This document shows positions 1-5,962 of a stretch of 7,787 bases of DNA, piece after piece. The DNA is from Quisquiliibacterium sp. (GTDB taxonomy: Bacteria; Pseudomonadota; Gammaproteobacteria; Burkholderiales; Burkholderiaceae_E). Location of the stretch: positions 1 to 7,787 of the forward strand of contig JALRBB010000535.1 in NCBI GenBank assembly GCA_023257915.1, written 5' to 3'. How positions within the stretch are numbered: the stretch's first letter is position 1; every line of letters starts with the position of its first letter. A program made the translations under genes and the position numbers. Under the pieces are notes generated by a model. It did no database searches and was not told the origin of the DNA. It saw only the letters and a list, made by a program, of their open reading frames with translations.

Positions 1-792
1 GACTGGTTGCACTATTACACCGAGGCGTCCCGTCTGGCGTTTGCCGACCGCGCGCTCTTCGTCGCCGATCCGGACTTCGTTGCTGCGCCCGCCGGCTCAT
101 GGATGAGCTTGCTGTCGCCGACCTATCTCGCCCAGCGTGCGCAACTGATTACCGACACGTCGATGAAGCTGGCCAAGCCCGGTCAGCCGCGGGGCGAACA
201 GACGAGCTACGCTCCAATGCCCGACCAGCCTGAATACGGCACCAGTCATATCAGCATTGTCGATGCGCAAGGGCGGGCAGTGGCCATGACCACCACCATC
301 GAGAGCGTCTTCGGTGCGCGGCAGATGGTTGCCGGTTTCCTGTTGAACAATGAGTTGACTGACTTCAGCTTCACACCGCGCGATTCGCAGGACAATCCGA
401 TCGCCAACCGTGTCCAACCTGGCAAGCGGCCGCGTTCATCGATGTCGCCGACGCTGGTGTTTGACAAGGAGAGCGGCCGGCTGGTGATGAGTGGCGGCAG
501 CCCAGGCGGGGCACTGATCATCCACTACACTGCAAAAATGCTCTGGGGCACTTTGCATTGGCAAATGACCCCGCAGCAGGCGATCAATCTGCCCAACTTC
601 GGCTCGACCAATGGTCCGACACTGCTGGAGCAAAAGCGCTTCCCGTCAGCCACCATTGACGCGCTGCGCTCGCGCGGCCATCCGATCCGGGAGATCGAGA
701 TGACCAGCGGCTTGCAGGCGATCCAACGGGTGGCCAACGGGTACTGGGGAGGCGCAGATCCGCGTCGCGAAGGGGTCGTGATCGGAGAGTAA
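1..792 (+). CDS. ggt: Gamma-glutamyltransferase, C-terminal part (5' end outside window)
   Basis: This is the 3' part (263 codons plus TAA) of a gamma-glutamyltransferase, an N-terminal-nucleophile enzyme that cleaves itself into two subunits and removes or transfers the gamma-glutamyl group of glutathione and similar compounds. It is open from base 1; the TTG at base 7 is not a start, because the family's EA.RLAFADR segment of the large subunit is already under way. Visible landmarks, numbered from codon 1 of the window: GTSHIS with the processing and nucleophile Thr at codon 81 (bases 241-243), LLNNELTDFS with Glu118 and Asp121 (the E/D pair of Bacillus-type enzymes), the SSMSP oxyanion/substrate serines at 146-147, and GGSPGG at 165-170. 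The whole small subunit is therefore present and looks catalytically intact. Most family members are exported, but the signal-peptide region lies outside the window. It converges on the asparaginase gene with a 20-nt gap. Confidence 0.95.
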   Translation, partial: DWLHYYTEASRLAFADRALFVADPDFVAAPAGSWMSLLSPTYLAQRAQLITDTSMKLAKPGQPRGEQTSYAPMPDQPEYGTSHISIVDAQGRAVAMTTTIESVFGARQMVAGFLLNNELTDFSFTPRDSQDNPIANRVQPGKRPRSSMSPTLVFDKESGRLVMSGGSPGGALIIHYTAKMLWGTLHWQMTPQQAINLPNFGSTNGPTLLEQKRFPSATIDALRSRGHPIREIEMTSGLQAIQRVANGYWGGADPRREGVVIGE

Positions 793-812
793 GCAGGCCG
801 AGCGGCGTTCGT

Positions 813-1814
813 TCAATACTGCGCAAAGATTCGGGCGATTTCGGCAGGGTCACGGGTGCGCGTCAGTGCGCAGGCCAGCAGGATCCTGGCTTTTTGCGGG
901 GTCAGGTTGTCTGCACTGATGAAGCCCGCGCGTTTCGGCTCATCGAGCAGGAACACCCGGCCGCTGCCGACGCGACTGGACTGCACCACGACCACGCCTT
1001 GCTGCACAGCGGCTTTCAGGGCCTCGAACTCCTCGGGGGCGTTGTATCCCGGCGCGAATGAGCCCGCCACGATGCCTTGCGCACCGGCTGCGACGAACGC
1101 GCGCACCGCGGTACCGTCGGCACCGGCGTACGAGCTGACGATGTCCACCCTGGGCAGTCCGTTCAGCGGCCGGATGTCGAACTCGGTGTCCGGGGCGCAG
1201 CGCCTGACCGGCCGCCGATAAAAGTGAATCGAATCCGCATCCGCCTGCCCGAGGATGCCGAAATCCGGTGTGCGAAAGGTCTGCAAGCGATAAGTGGAGG
1301 TCTTGGTCACCTCACGCGCGGCCTGAATCTCATCGTTCAGCACCACCAGCACGCCGAGCCCGCGCGCATCCGGGTGGGCAGCGACGCGTAGCGCATTGGC
1401 CAGGTTCATCGGCGCATCGGTCGACAAGCCGCTAGCCGGACGCTGCGCACCGACCAGCACGACCGGTATCGGCACCTTGGCCAGCAGGTTCAGCGCGTAC
1501 GCGGTCTCCTCCAGCGTCGAGGTTCCGTGCAGGATCACGATCCCGGCAAGGTCAGGATGGCTGCCCAGCGCAGCATCCATCGCAAGCACCAGGGACTTCC
1601 AGTCGGAAGGCTGGATCTGCGGGCTGGGAATTGCCTTGAACTCGATCGGAATCACGTCGGCAACGGCTGCCGCGTCCGGAAACATCGCGAGTACCTCGGC
1701 CGGGTGCATGCGCCGGTTTTGGACGGTGTAGTTCTGAAGATCCCAGGCGTCCTTGCCAAGCGATGTGATCGTGCCACCGGTACCGATCAGTGCAACCTTT
1801 GCCTTGCGCGTCAT
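813..1814 (-). CDS. L-asparaginase, cytoplasmic type (333 aa)
   Basis: Asparaginase/glutaminase family enzyme, predicted to hydrolyse L-asparagine to aspartate and ammonia. I chose the ATG at 1812-1814: it has a GGAAGG ribosome-binding site 3 nt upstream and places the family's first motif at residues 11-16 (GTGGTI; nucleophile Thr15, equivalent to Thr12 of E. coli AnsB). A longer frame to 1901 is possible, but its extra 29 residues resemble nothing and have no hydrophobic signal. Other catalytic landmarks are Tyr29 (NYTV), the second motif HGTSTLEETA at 96-105 with Thr98, and Lys171 in VTKTST. The second motif is normally HGTDT, so the substrate-binding Asp is Ser99 here. With no signal peptide it should be cytosolic. 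The VWA gene lies 99 nt upstream on the same strand, so co-transcription is possible but not shown. Whether it prefers asparagine, glutamine or another amide cannot be told from sequence. Confidence 0.92.
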   Translation of the reverse strand: MTRKAKVALIGTGGTITSLGKDAWDLQNYTVQNRRMHPAEVLAMFPDAAAVADVIPIEFKAIPSPQIQPSDWKSLVLAMDAALGSHPDLAGIVILHGTSTLEETAYALNLLAKVPIPVVLVGAQRPASGLSTDAPMNLANALRVAAHPDARGLGVLVVLNDEIQAAREVTKTSTYRLQTFRTPDFGILGQADADSIHFYRRPVRRCAPDTEFDIRPLNGLPRVDIVSSYAGADGTAVRAFVAAGAQGIVAGSFAPGYNAPEEFEALKAAVQQGVVVVQSSRVGSGRVFLLDEPKRAGFISADNLTPQKARILLACALTRTRDPAEIARIFAQY

Positions 1815-1817
1815 GAG

Positions 1818-1823
1818 CCTTCC
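1818..1823 (-). promoter_or_regulatory. Ribosome-binding site of the asparaginase gene
   Basis: GGAAGG on the minus strand, 3 nt before the ATG at 1814. It decides the start in favour of 1814 over the in-frame ATGs at 1850 and 1901. Confidence 0.65.
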
Positions 1824-1865
1824 GTCATTGATTGATTGAACAGCCGCCATTGTTGCTGGCTTCGG

Positions 1866-1890
1866 GCACCGAATAAAGTCCGATCGGTGC
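1866..1890 (-). other. Stem-loop between the VWA and asparaginase genes
   Basis: Perfect 7-bp inverted repeat: GCACCGA at 1866-1872 and TCGGTGC at 1884-1890, with an 11-nt loop, in the 99-nt gap after the VWA stop codon. No T-run follows on the minus strand, so it is not a classical intrinsic terminator. It could be a 3'-end or processing hairpin, an operator for the asparaginase gene, or chance. Confidence 0.3.
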
Positions 1891-1913
1891 AATCCGCTCA
1901 CCTCAGCCCAGTG

Positions 1914-2924
1914 TCAGGTGATTCGCCCGACGCGCATCACGTTGAGCAGGGCAGCTAAAACGATCAGCATCATGCCGATGGCTGCCACGGCCGAGGTGAT
2001 CTCCGCTTCCCGCTGCTTTCTGAGTCCGATGCGTCCGCTCAGCGACTGATAGACCCGGTGTAGTTCGTCGCGCTCGCCAATCGAAAAGTATTCTCCGCCA
2101 CTCACATCGGCAATCTCGCGCAAGGCCTTTTCCTCGAGCCGGACGCGAGCCGAAAAACCATCGCTGCGCAGAACTGCCCCCTGCAGCGTTCCGATGCCAA
2201 CGGTATAAATCCTCACGCCCCAGGCAGCGGCAATCTGAGCGACCATCCTTGGGTCGGGGCCAAAGTTGCTATCGCCGTCCGCCAGCACCACGATCAGGGC
2301 ATCCCTGCGTGAGCCGGGTTCAACCGGCGGGTCGGGGCGCGCGAACGGCTCATCGCGCCCCGCTTGCGCACCGCGTCGCGGGGCTTGCAAGCCAAATGCA
2401 CTGACATCGATTTTTGCTTCGGGTAGCAGGTTCGCGAGGCTCACCGCAATCGCACTGCCAAGGGCGCTGCCCGGCTGTAAGGCCAAGCGATCGAGCGCGC
2501 CATGCAGGGCTTCGCGGTTGCGGGTTGCCTGTTGCACCACGGAGGCGTTGGCGGCACTGGCGACCAGCGTCACGTTTGCGCTCAGCGGCATCGCGGCGAT
2601 CAGCTGTCGCGCACTCCGTCGGGCAAGTTCGATCCGGCTGGGACTGACGTCGTCAGCGCGCATGCTGGCCGAGCTGTCGATTGCGATCACCAGTCGGTCG
2701 ACGGCGGCAGGCATCCAGGATCGGGCGATCGGGCGCCCAAGCGCAACGACCAGAAGGGCCATGCCAGCGATCAGTAACAGCCGAGACAGACGACCAGCGT
2801 TTGCGGCTGCGGGGCTCGGCCTTGCGGAGGCTGCCCGGGCAAGCGCAAGCAGCAGTCCGGCAGGAATTGCAAGAAGAATCAAGGCCATGGGCCATTTAAT
2901 GTACAAGCTCGCCAGGTCGATCAT
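1914..2924 (-). CDS. Membrane-anchored VWA-domain protein, BatA/BatB-like (336 aa)
   Basis: Last gene of the protease-MoxR-DUF58-VWA operon. VWA proteins of this type are thought to be metal-dependent adaptors that partner MoxR ATPases. Hydrophobic segments at about 12-30, 47-63 and 311-330 frame a VWA domain (about 76-300). The MIDAS metal site shows D83-S-S85-A-S87 and Asp216 (LADGDSN); the usual Thr appears as Ser153 (SALG). The start is the ATG at 2922-2924, 14 nt after the DUF58 stop; a longer frame to 3023 would overlap DUF58 by 85 nt and adds a non-hydrophobic stretch. The DNA before this ATG has only a weak GGGG ribosome-binding site, so translational coupling is likely. It is a paralogue of the divergent VWA gene at 5963, sharing GLQAP before the MIDAS Asp, GPDP after it, and GVRIYTVGIGT. 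Unlike that paralogue it lacks the basic RRRKK-type cytoplasmic loop typical of the BatA N-terminus. Exact substrate or partner is unknown. Confidence 0.88.
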   Translation of the reverse strand: MIDLASLYIKWPMALILLAIPAGLLLALARAASARPSPAAANAGRLSRLLLIAGMALLVVALGRPIARSWMPAAVDRLVIAIDSSASMRADDVSPSRIELARRSARQLIAAMPLSANVTLVASAANASVVQQATRNREALHGALDRLALQPGSALGSAIAVSLANLLPEAKIDVSAFGLQAPRRGAQAGRDEPFARPDPPVEPGSRRDALIVVLADGDSNFGPDPRMVAQIAAAWGVRIYTVGIGTLQGAVLRSDGFSARVRLEEKALREIADVSGGEYFSIGERDELHRVYQSLSGRIGLRKQREAEITSAVAAIGMMLIVLAALLNVMRVGRIT

Positions 2925-2938
2925 CGTGCGCCCCGGCT

Positions 2939-3826
2939 TTACGTGACACGTCTGCGCGACTGGCGTCGCAACCAGTGCGCGATGGTGCGCATCGGGTCCT
3001 GGCCGGTTTGCAGCGTCAGCCATCTGGCTCCGCTGGCCTGAAGAGCCCGGTGCACCGTCGCGCGCTCTGCATCGATGGCTGCGGCATAGCGATCACGAAA
3101 TGCCTTGTCGTCGCCGTCGACCCAGAGTTGTTCGCCAGTCTCGGCATCCTCGACCACGAAGCTGCCCGCCTGGGGCAGTTGCCACTCGCTGGGATCCTCC
3201 AGGTGCACCAGGATCAGATCGTGACGAGTCGCGAGCGCAGCCAGGCGTGGCTTCCAGTCGGCGGGAGCCTGCGGTTGCGACAAGAAGTCGGACAGCACGA
3301 TGACCAGACTGCGGCGTTTCAGACTCGACGAGAGCTGCGTGAACAGTCGCAGTAGATCGCTTGGCCGCGCCGGACTCGGCGCCTTGTGCGCATGCAGTTG
3401 CGACAGGATGCGAACGGCCTGCGCCCGGCCGGTTCGGGCCGGTAGCATCGCGGCCGAACGGGTGCTGCCATCGTCGATCCACAGCCCGAGCCGGTTACCG
3501 TGCTGGGCAATGCTCCCCACGATCACCGAGGCGCTCGAGAGCAGCAGGGCCCGCTTGTTGTCCGGACCGAGCCCGGCATCCTGGGAAGCGCTCAGGTCGG
3601 CGATGATCCAGCAGGTCAGATCGCGATCTTCCTGCAGATGCCGAACCTGCAATTCGCCGCTGCGGGCGCTCGCATGCCAGTCGATCAGCCGGACGTCGTC
3701 GCCTGCCTGGTAGGGAGACAGGTTCACCAGGTCAAAGCCAGTGCCTCGTGACAGGCTCAGGAACTCGCCCTGTGCCACGCCGGGCATGCGACGAACAAGT
3801 CGCCAGCGCAGATGCCGCGGGTGCAT
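2939..3826 (-). CDS. DUF58-domain protein, soluble (295 aa)
   Basis: DUF58 proteins are almost always encoded next to MoxR ATPases; their biochemical role is not settled, but the fold is VWA-like. The family signature is clear at residues 28-55: GTGFD, YQAGDD, then RLIDWHASAR. It is followed by a MIDAS-like D77-L-S79-A-S81 and a second acidic site at Asp180 (VLSDF), so a metal ion could be bound. There are no hydrophobic membrane segments, unlike the longer DUF58 proteins with two N-terminal helices, so this one should be cytosolic alongside MoxR. The C-terminus is strongly basic (RRQSRRR). It starts 3 nt after the MoxR stop codon (TGA CGC ATG), with no clear ribosome-binding site of its own, so translation is probably coupled to MoxR. 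It ends 14 nt before the VWA start. Length is normal for the short subgroup. Confidence 0.92.
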   Translation of the reverse strand: MHPRHLRWRLVRRMPGVAQGEFLSLSRGTGFDLVNLSPYQAGDDVRLIDWHASARSGELQVRHLQEDRDLTCWIIADLSASQDAGLGPDNKRALLLSSASVIVGSIAQHGNRLGLWIDDGSTRSAAMLPARTGRAQAVRILSQLHAHKAPSPARPSDLLRLFTQLSSSLKRRSLVIVLSDFLSQPQAPADWKPRLAALATRHDLILVHLEDPSEWQLPQAGSFVVEDAETGEQLWVDGDDKAFRDRYAAAIDAERATVHRALQASGARWLTLQTGQDPMRTIAHWLRRQSRRRVT

Positions 3827-3829
3827 GCG

Positions 3830-4840
3830 TCAGTCCAGCGGCATCGCCGGTTCGGGGATCGCGGCGATCAGCGCGTTGACCAGATCTTCGAGCCTGGTTT
3901 GCGTGACCAGTGCCTCGTCGCTCGGCGTGATGCGGTGTCGCAGCACATCGGCTGCGACCGCACTGATGTCTTGGGCGAGCACATATGGCCGACCGTGCAG
4001 GGCCGCGAGCGCGCGGGCGGCCTCGATCATCGAAATGCTTGCCCGCGGCGATGCGCCGTGGGCGATCAGCGGCGCGAGCTCTGCCTTGCCGAACGCGGCG
4101 GGCGCCCGCGTCGCTGCGGTGAGCCGCACCGCATGCCGGATCAAAACCGGATCGACGTAGATCTCACGACAGGTGCGCTGCATCGCGAGCAACTCCTCGA
4201 TCGACAGCACTGGCTGCACCGCGATCGGCGCCCCGATGACCCGTTCGACGACGACGAACTCTTCCTCCTCGCTCGGATAATCCACCACCAGCTTCATCAT
4301 GAACCGGTCCACCTGCGCCTCTGGCAGAGGGTAGGTGCCTTCGGTCTCGATCGGATTTTGGGTGGCCATCACGAGGAAGGGCTCGGGCAGGCGATGACTC
4401 GTGCCAGCGATCGTCACCTGCCGTTCCTGCATCGCTTCGAGCAGCGCACTTTGCACCTTCGCGGGTGCACGGTTGATCTCGTCGGCGAGCAGCAAGTTGC
4501 CAAACACGGGGCCGAGCAGGGTCTGAAACTGCGCCTTGCCTGGATCAAACACCCGGGAGCCGATCAGATCCGCCGGCAGCAGATCGGGAGTGAACTGGAT
4601 GCGGCGAAACTCGCCGCGCAGTACCCGCGCCAGCGTATTGACCGTCAGGGTCTTGGCCAGCCCTGGCATGCCTTCGACCAGCAAGTGGCCTGATGACAGC
4701 AGCGCGATCATCACGCGCTCGAGAAACACATCCTGGCCGACGATCAGACGCTTGACCTCGAACAGGGCGCGTTCCATCTTGCGGGACAATTCGGCCACGG
4801 TTTCGGCCAGGCGAGGATCGGTCACTTTGGTCGCTTGCAT
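3830..4840 (-). CDS. MoxR-family AAA+ ATPase (336 aa)
   Basis: MoxR ATPases are AAA+ machines believed to act with VWA partners as chaperones that mature or activate specific proteins (methanol dehydrogenase in Paracoccus is the founding case). Everything needed for ATP use is visible: Walker A GMPGLAKT at 57-64, the FTPDLLPADLIG segment at 83-94, Walker B LLLADE at 116-121 with Glu121, sensor 1 ATQNP at 159-163 (Asn162), an arginine-finger candidate Arg179 in PEAQVDRF, and sensor 2 Arg266 in GASPRAS. No membrane segments, so cytosolic. The start is the ATG at 4838-4840, with GGAAGA 5 nt upstream; a longer frame to 4951 would run back over the protease gene and is rejected. It is the second gene of the operon, 43 nt after the protease stop and 3 nt before DUF58. 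Its client cannot be named from sequence. Confidence 0.96.
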   Translation of the reverse strand: MQATKVTDPRLAETVAELSRKMERALFEVKRLIVGQDVFLERVMIALLSSGHLLVEGMPGLAKTLTVNTLARVLRGEFRRIQFTPDLLPADLIGSRVFDPGKAQFQTLLGPVFGNLLLADEINRAPAKVQSALLEAMQERQVTIAGTSHRLPEPFLVMATQNPIETEGTYPLPEAQVDRFMMKLVVDYPSEEEEFVVVERVIGAPIAVQPVLSIEELLAMQRTCREIYVDPVLIRHAVRLTAATRAPAAFGKAELAPLIAHGASPRASISMIEAARALAALHGRPYVLAQDISAVAADVLRHRITPSDEALVTQTRLEDLVNALIAAIPEPAMPLD

Positions 4841-4845
4841 TCGTG

Positions 4846-4851
4846 TCTTCC
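4846..4851 (-). promoter_or_regulatory. Ribosome-binding site of the MoxR gene
   Basis: GGAAGA on the minus strand, 5 nt before the ATG at 4840. It supports this start over the in-frame ATG at 4951, which lies inside the protease gene. Confidence 0.6.
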
Positions 4852-4883
4852 GTCGTGTGGGTCGGTTCTTGCCGGGGGTTGGA

Positions 4884-5816
4884 TCAGAACGGCGGCACGC
4901 CCATGGCCGCGCCGGCACTTTCCATCGTTGTTGCAAAGCCGATCCCGACAAAGGTGCGTTCCTTGCCAGGGTTGTAGATCGCGGTCACGATGCCGACCAC
5001 CTCGCCATTACGATTGACGAGTGGCCCTCCGGAACTCCCGGGATTGGCGGCCGCGTCGAACTGGATCAGACCGCCAAGCCGTACCTCCGATTCCGGGTCG
5101 CGAAATTCCCGGTCCAGGCCCGACACCACGCCGGCGCTGACCGAGGGTCCGATACCGAAAGGAAAGCCAACCGCCACCACCTGGTCGCCGGGTTGCAGAC
5201 CCAGGCTTCCGGCCAGGACAGCCGGTTGCAGATCGTCTGGAACACTTTGCGGGCGCACGATTGCCAGGTCCTTGTTCGGGTACACGTTCAAAACTTTTCC
5301 AGGCGTTTGACTGCCGTCGAAGAAGGTCAGAATCAGCTTTGCATCCTTGGCGCTGGCTGCAGACACCACATGCAGGTTCGTCAGCACCGTCCCATCCTCC
5401 TTGATCACGACGCCTGAGCCGCTGTTGCCGGAGCTTTCCTTGTCATCGGTTTCGACGCGCAGATGCACCACCGACGGCATGATCTGGCGGGCAGCACGCT
5501 CCGCGACCGATGGCAGATCAACCGCTTCCAGGCTTCGAGCGAGCATGCGCTCGAAGGCCTGAGAGTTGGCAAAGCTCAGCGGAGCTTGCAGCTTTCCTGT
5601 CCGGGCGTCCTTGGCGGGCAGCACTGCGGCAGGCAAGACCGCCTGGGGTCCGTGTCCTGATTGCCACCACAGCATCAGTCCTGCCCAGCTCAAAACGGCA
5701 CCTGCGCCGGCCGAGAGCAGAATCAGCCCGCCCGGGCGCAGGCACCATGCGCGCAGTCGACTTAGCCCCGAGCTGATGGCCGTCCGGCTGATCAACCGAT
5801 TCAAGTACCCGATCAT
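4884..5816 (-). CDS. Membrane-anchored trypsin-like (HtrA/S1C-type) serine protease lacking a PDZ domain (310 aa)
   Basis: A serine endopeptidase of the trypsin/HtrA fold. The catalytic triad is complete: His149 in TNLHVV, Asp183 in NKDLAIV and Ser262 in NPGSSGGPL (usual form GNSGG). An N-terminal basic segment is followed by one hydrophobic helix at about 28-51, then a linker and the protease domain from about 105 to the end, so it should be tethered to the inner membrane with the protease in the periplasm. HtrA proteases such as DegP and DegS normally carry one or two C-terminal PDZ domains that sense misfolded proteins; this chain stops about 48 residues after the catalytic Ser, so none can fit. 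I chose the ATG at 5814-5816 (GGGA 8 nt upstream); the frame is open further, to 5951, but that stretch holds no domain and would fill the divergent promoter region. First gene of the operon, 43 nt before MoxR, so activity may depend on the MoxR/VWA partners. Substrate unknown. Confidence 0.9.
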   Translation of the reverse strand: MIGYLNRLISRTAISSGLSRLRAWCLRPGGLILLSAGAGAVLSWAGLMLWWQSGHGPQAVLPAAVLPAKDARTGKLQAPLSFANSQAFERMLARSLEAVDLPSVAERAARQIMPSVVHLRVETDDKESSGNSGSGVVIKEDGTVLTNLHVVSAASAKDAKLILTFFDGSQTPGKVLNVYPNKDLAIVRPQSVPDDLQPAVLAGSLGLQPGDQVVAVGFPFGIGPSVSAGVVSGLDREFRDPESEVRLGGLIQFDAAANPGSSGGPLVNRNGEVVGIVTAIYNPGKERTFVGIGFATTMESAGAAMGVPPF

Positions 5817-5852
5817 TGTTCCGGTCCCATGAGAGCAATCCAAACCGACGCA

Positions 5853-5865
5853 GACGATGCTCGTC
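5853..5865. repeat. Short dyad in the divergent region
   Basis: GACGA-TGC-TCGTC, a 5-bp perfect dyad. It overlaps a wider one, CCGACG at 5845-5850 with CGTCGG at 5862-5867. It lies 37-49 nt upstream of the protease start and could be an operator or a 5'-leader hairpin. The arms are short, so chance is not excluded. Confidence 0.3.
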
Positions 5866-5905
5866 GGGAAAACCTTGAGGAAACCTGACGACTCGGCGGT
5901 GAGGA

Positions 5906-5950
5906 TGGCGCAATGCGGTCGATGCTGGCACGATTCATCTGTTTGCGCCA
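5906..5950. repeat. 8-bp inverted repeat upstream of the plus-strand VWA gene
   Basis: TGGCGCAA at 5906-5913 and TTGCGCCA at 5943-5950 are perfect inverted copies separated by 29 nt. The right arm ends 1 nt before the AGGA ribosome-binding site. It could be paired operator half-sites or a leader stem that affects access to that site. Confidence 0.35.
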
Positions 5951-5951
5951 C

Positions 5952-5955
5952 AGGA
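5952..5955 (+). promoter_or_regulatory. Ribosome-binding site of the plus-strand VWA gene
   Basis: AGGA 7 nt before the ATG at 5963; it favours this start over the in-frame ATG at 5972. Confidence 0.55.
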
Positions 5956-5962
5956 TCAATCC

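Larger units (their letters stand above)
5817..5962. promoter_or_regulatory. Divergent intergenic region between the protease operon and the second VWA gene
   Basis: These 146 nt separate two outward-facing transcription units and must hold promoters for both, unless the VWA gene is read from elsewhere. I found no convincing sigma-70 -35/-10 pair on either strand. Two inverted repeats lie inside it and are listed separately. The arrangement suggests joint regulation of both arms of the cluster. Confidence 0.5.

Noticed and set aside
793..812. Bidirectional terminator between the convergent genes
   Set aside because: Only 20 nt are available and no stem-loop or T-run is visible.
1826..1840. 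Tandem ATTG repeat in the gap before the asparaginase gene
   Set aside because: Only three copies of four bases; too short to treat as a functional repeat.
2266..2946. 226-codon plus-strand frame opposite the VWA gene
   Set aside because: Composition is almost only Ala, Arg and Ser, it has no ribosome-binding site, and the opposite strand encodes a clear VWA domain.
2925..3023. Upstream extension of the minus-strand VWA protein to 3023
   Set aside because: It would overlap DUF58 and adds 33 polar residues before the membrane helix; the ATG at 2924 fits the spacing of the operon.
3812..4693. Long open frame (293 codons) on the plus strand opposite MoxR
   Set aside because: It is antisense to the complete, highly conserved MoxR gene, resembles no known domain, and long antisense frames are common in GC-rich genes.
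4841..4951. Upstream extension of MoxR to an ATG at 4951
   Set aside because: It would overlap the 3' end of the protease gene by 68 nt; the ATG at 4840 has a good ribosome-binding site and gives the usual family length.
4536..5417. Second 293-codon plus-strand frame, opposite MoxR and the protease
   Set aside because: It spans the boundary of two well-supported minus-strand genes and has low-complexity Arg/Ser/His-rich composition typical of shadow frames.
5817..5951. Upstream extension of the protease to an ATG at 5951
   Set aside because: The 45 extra residues hold no signal peptide or domain and would remove the divergent promoter region; the ATG at 5816 leads into a basic segment and membrane helix as expected.
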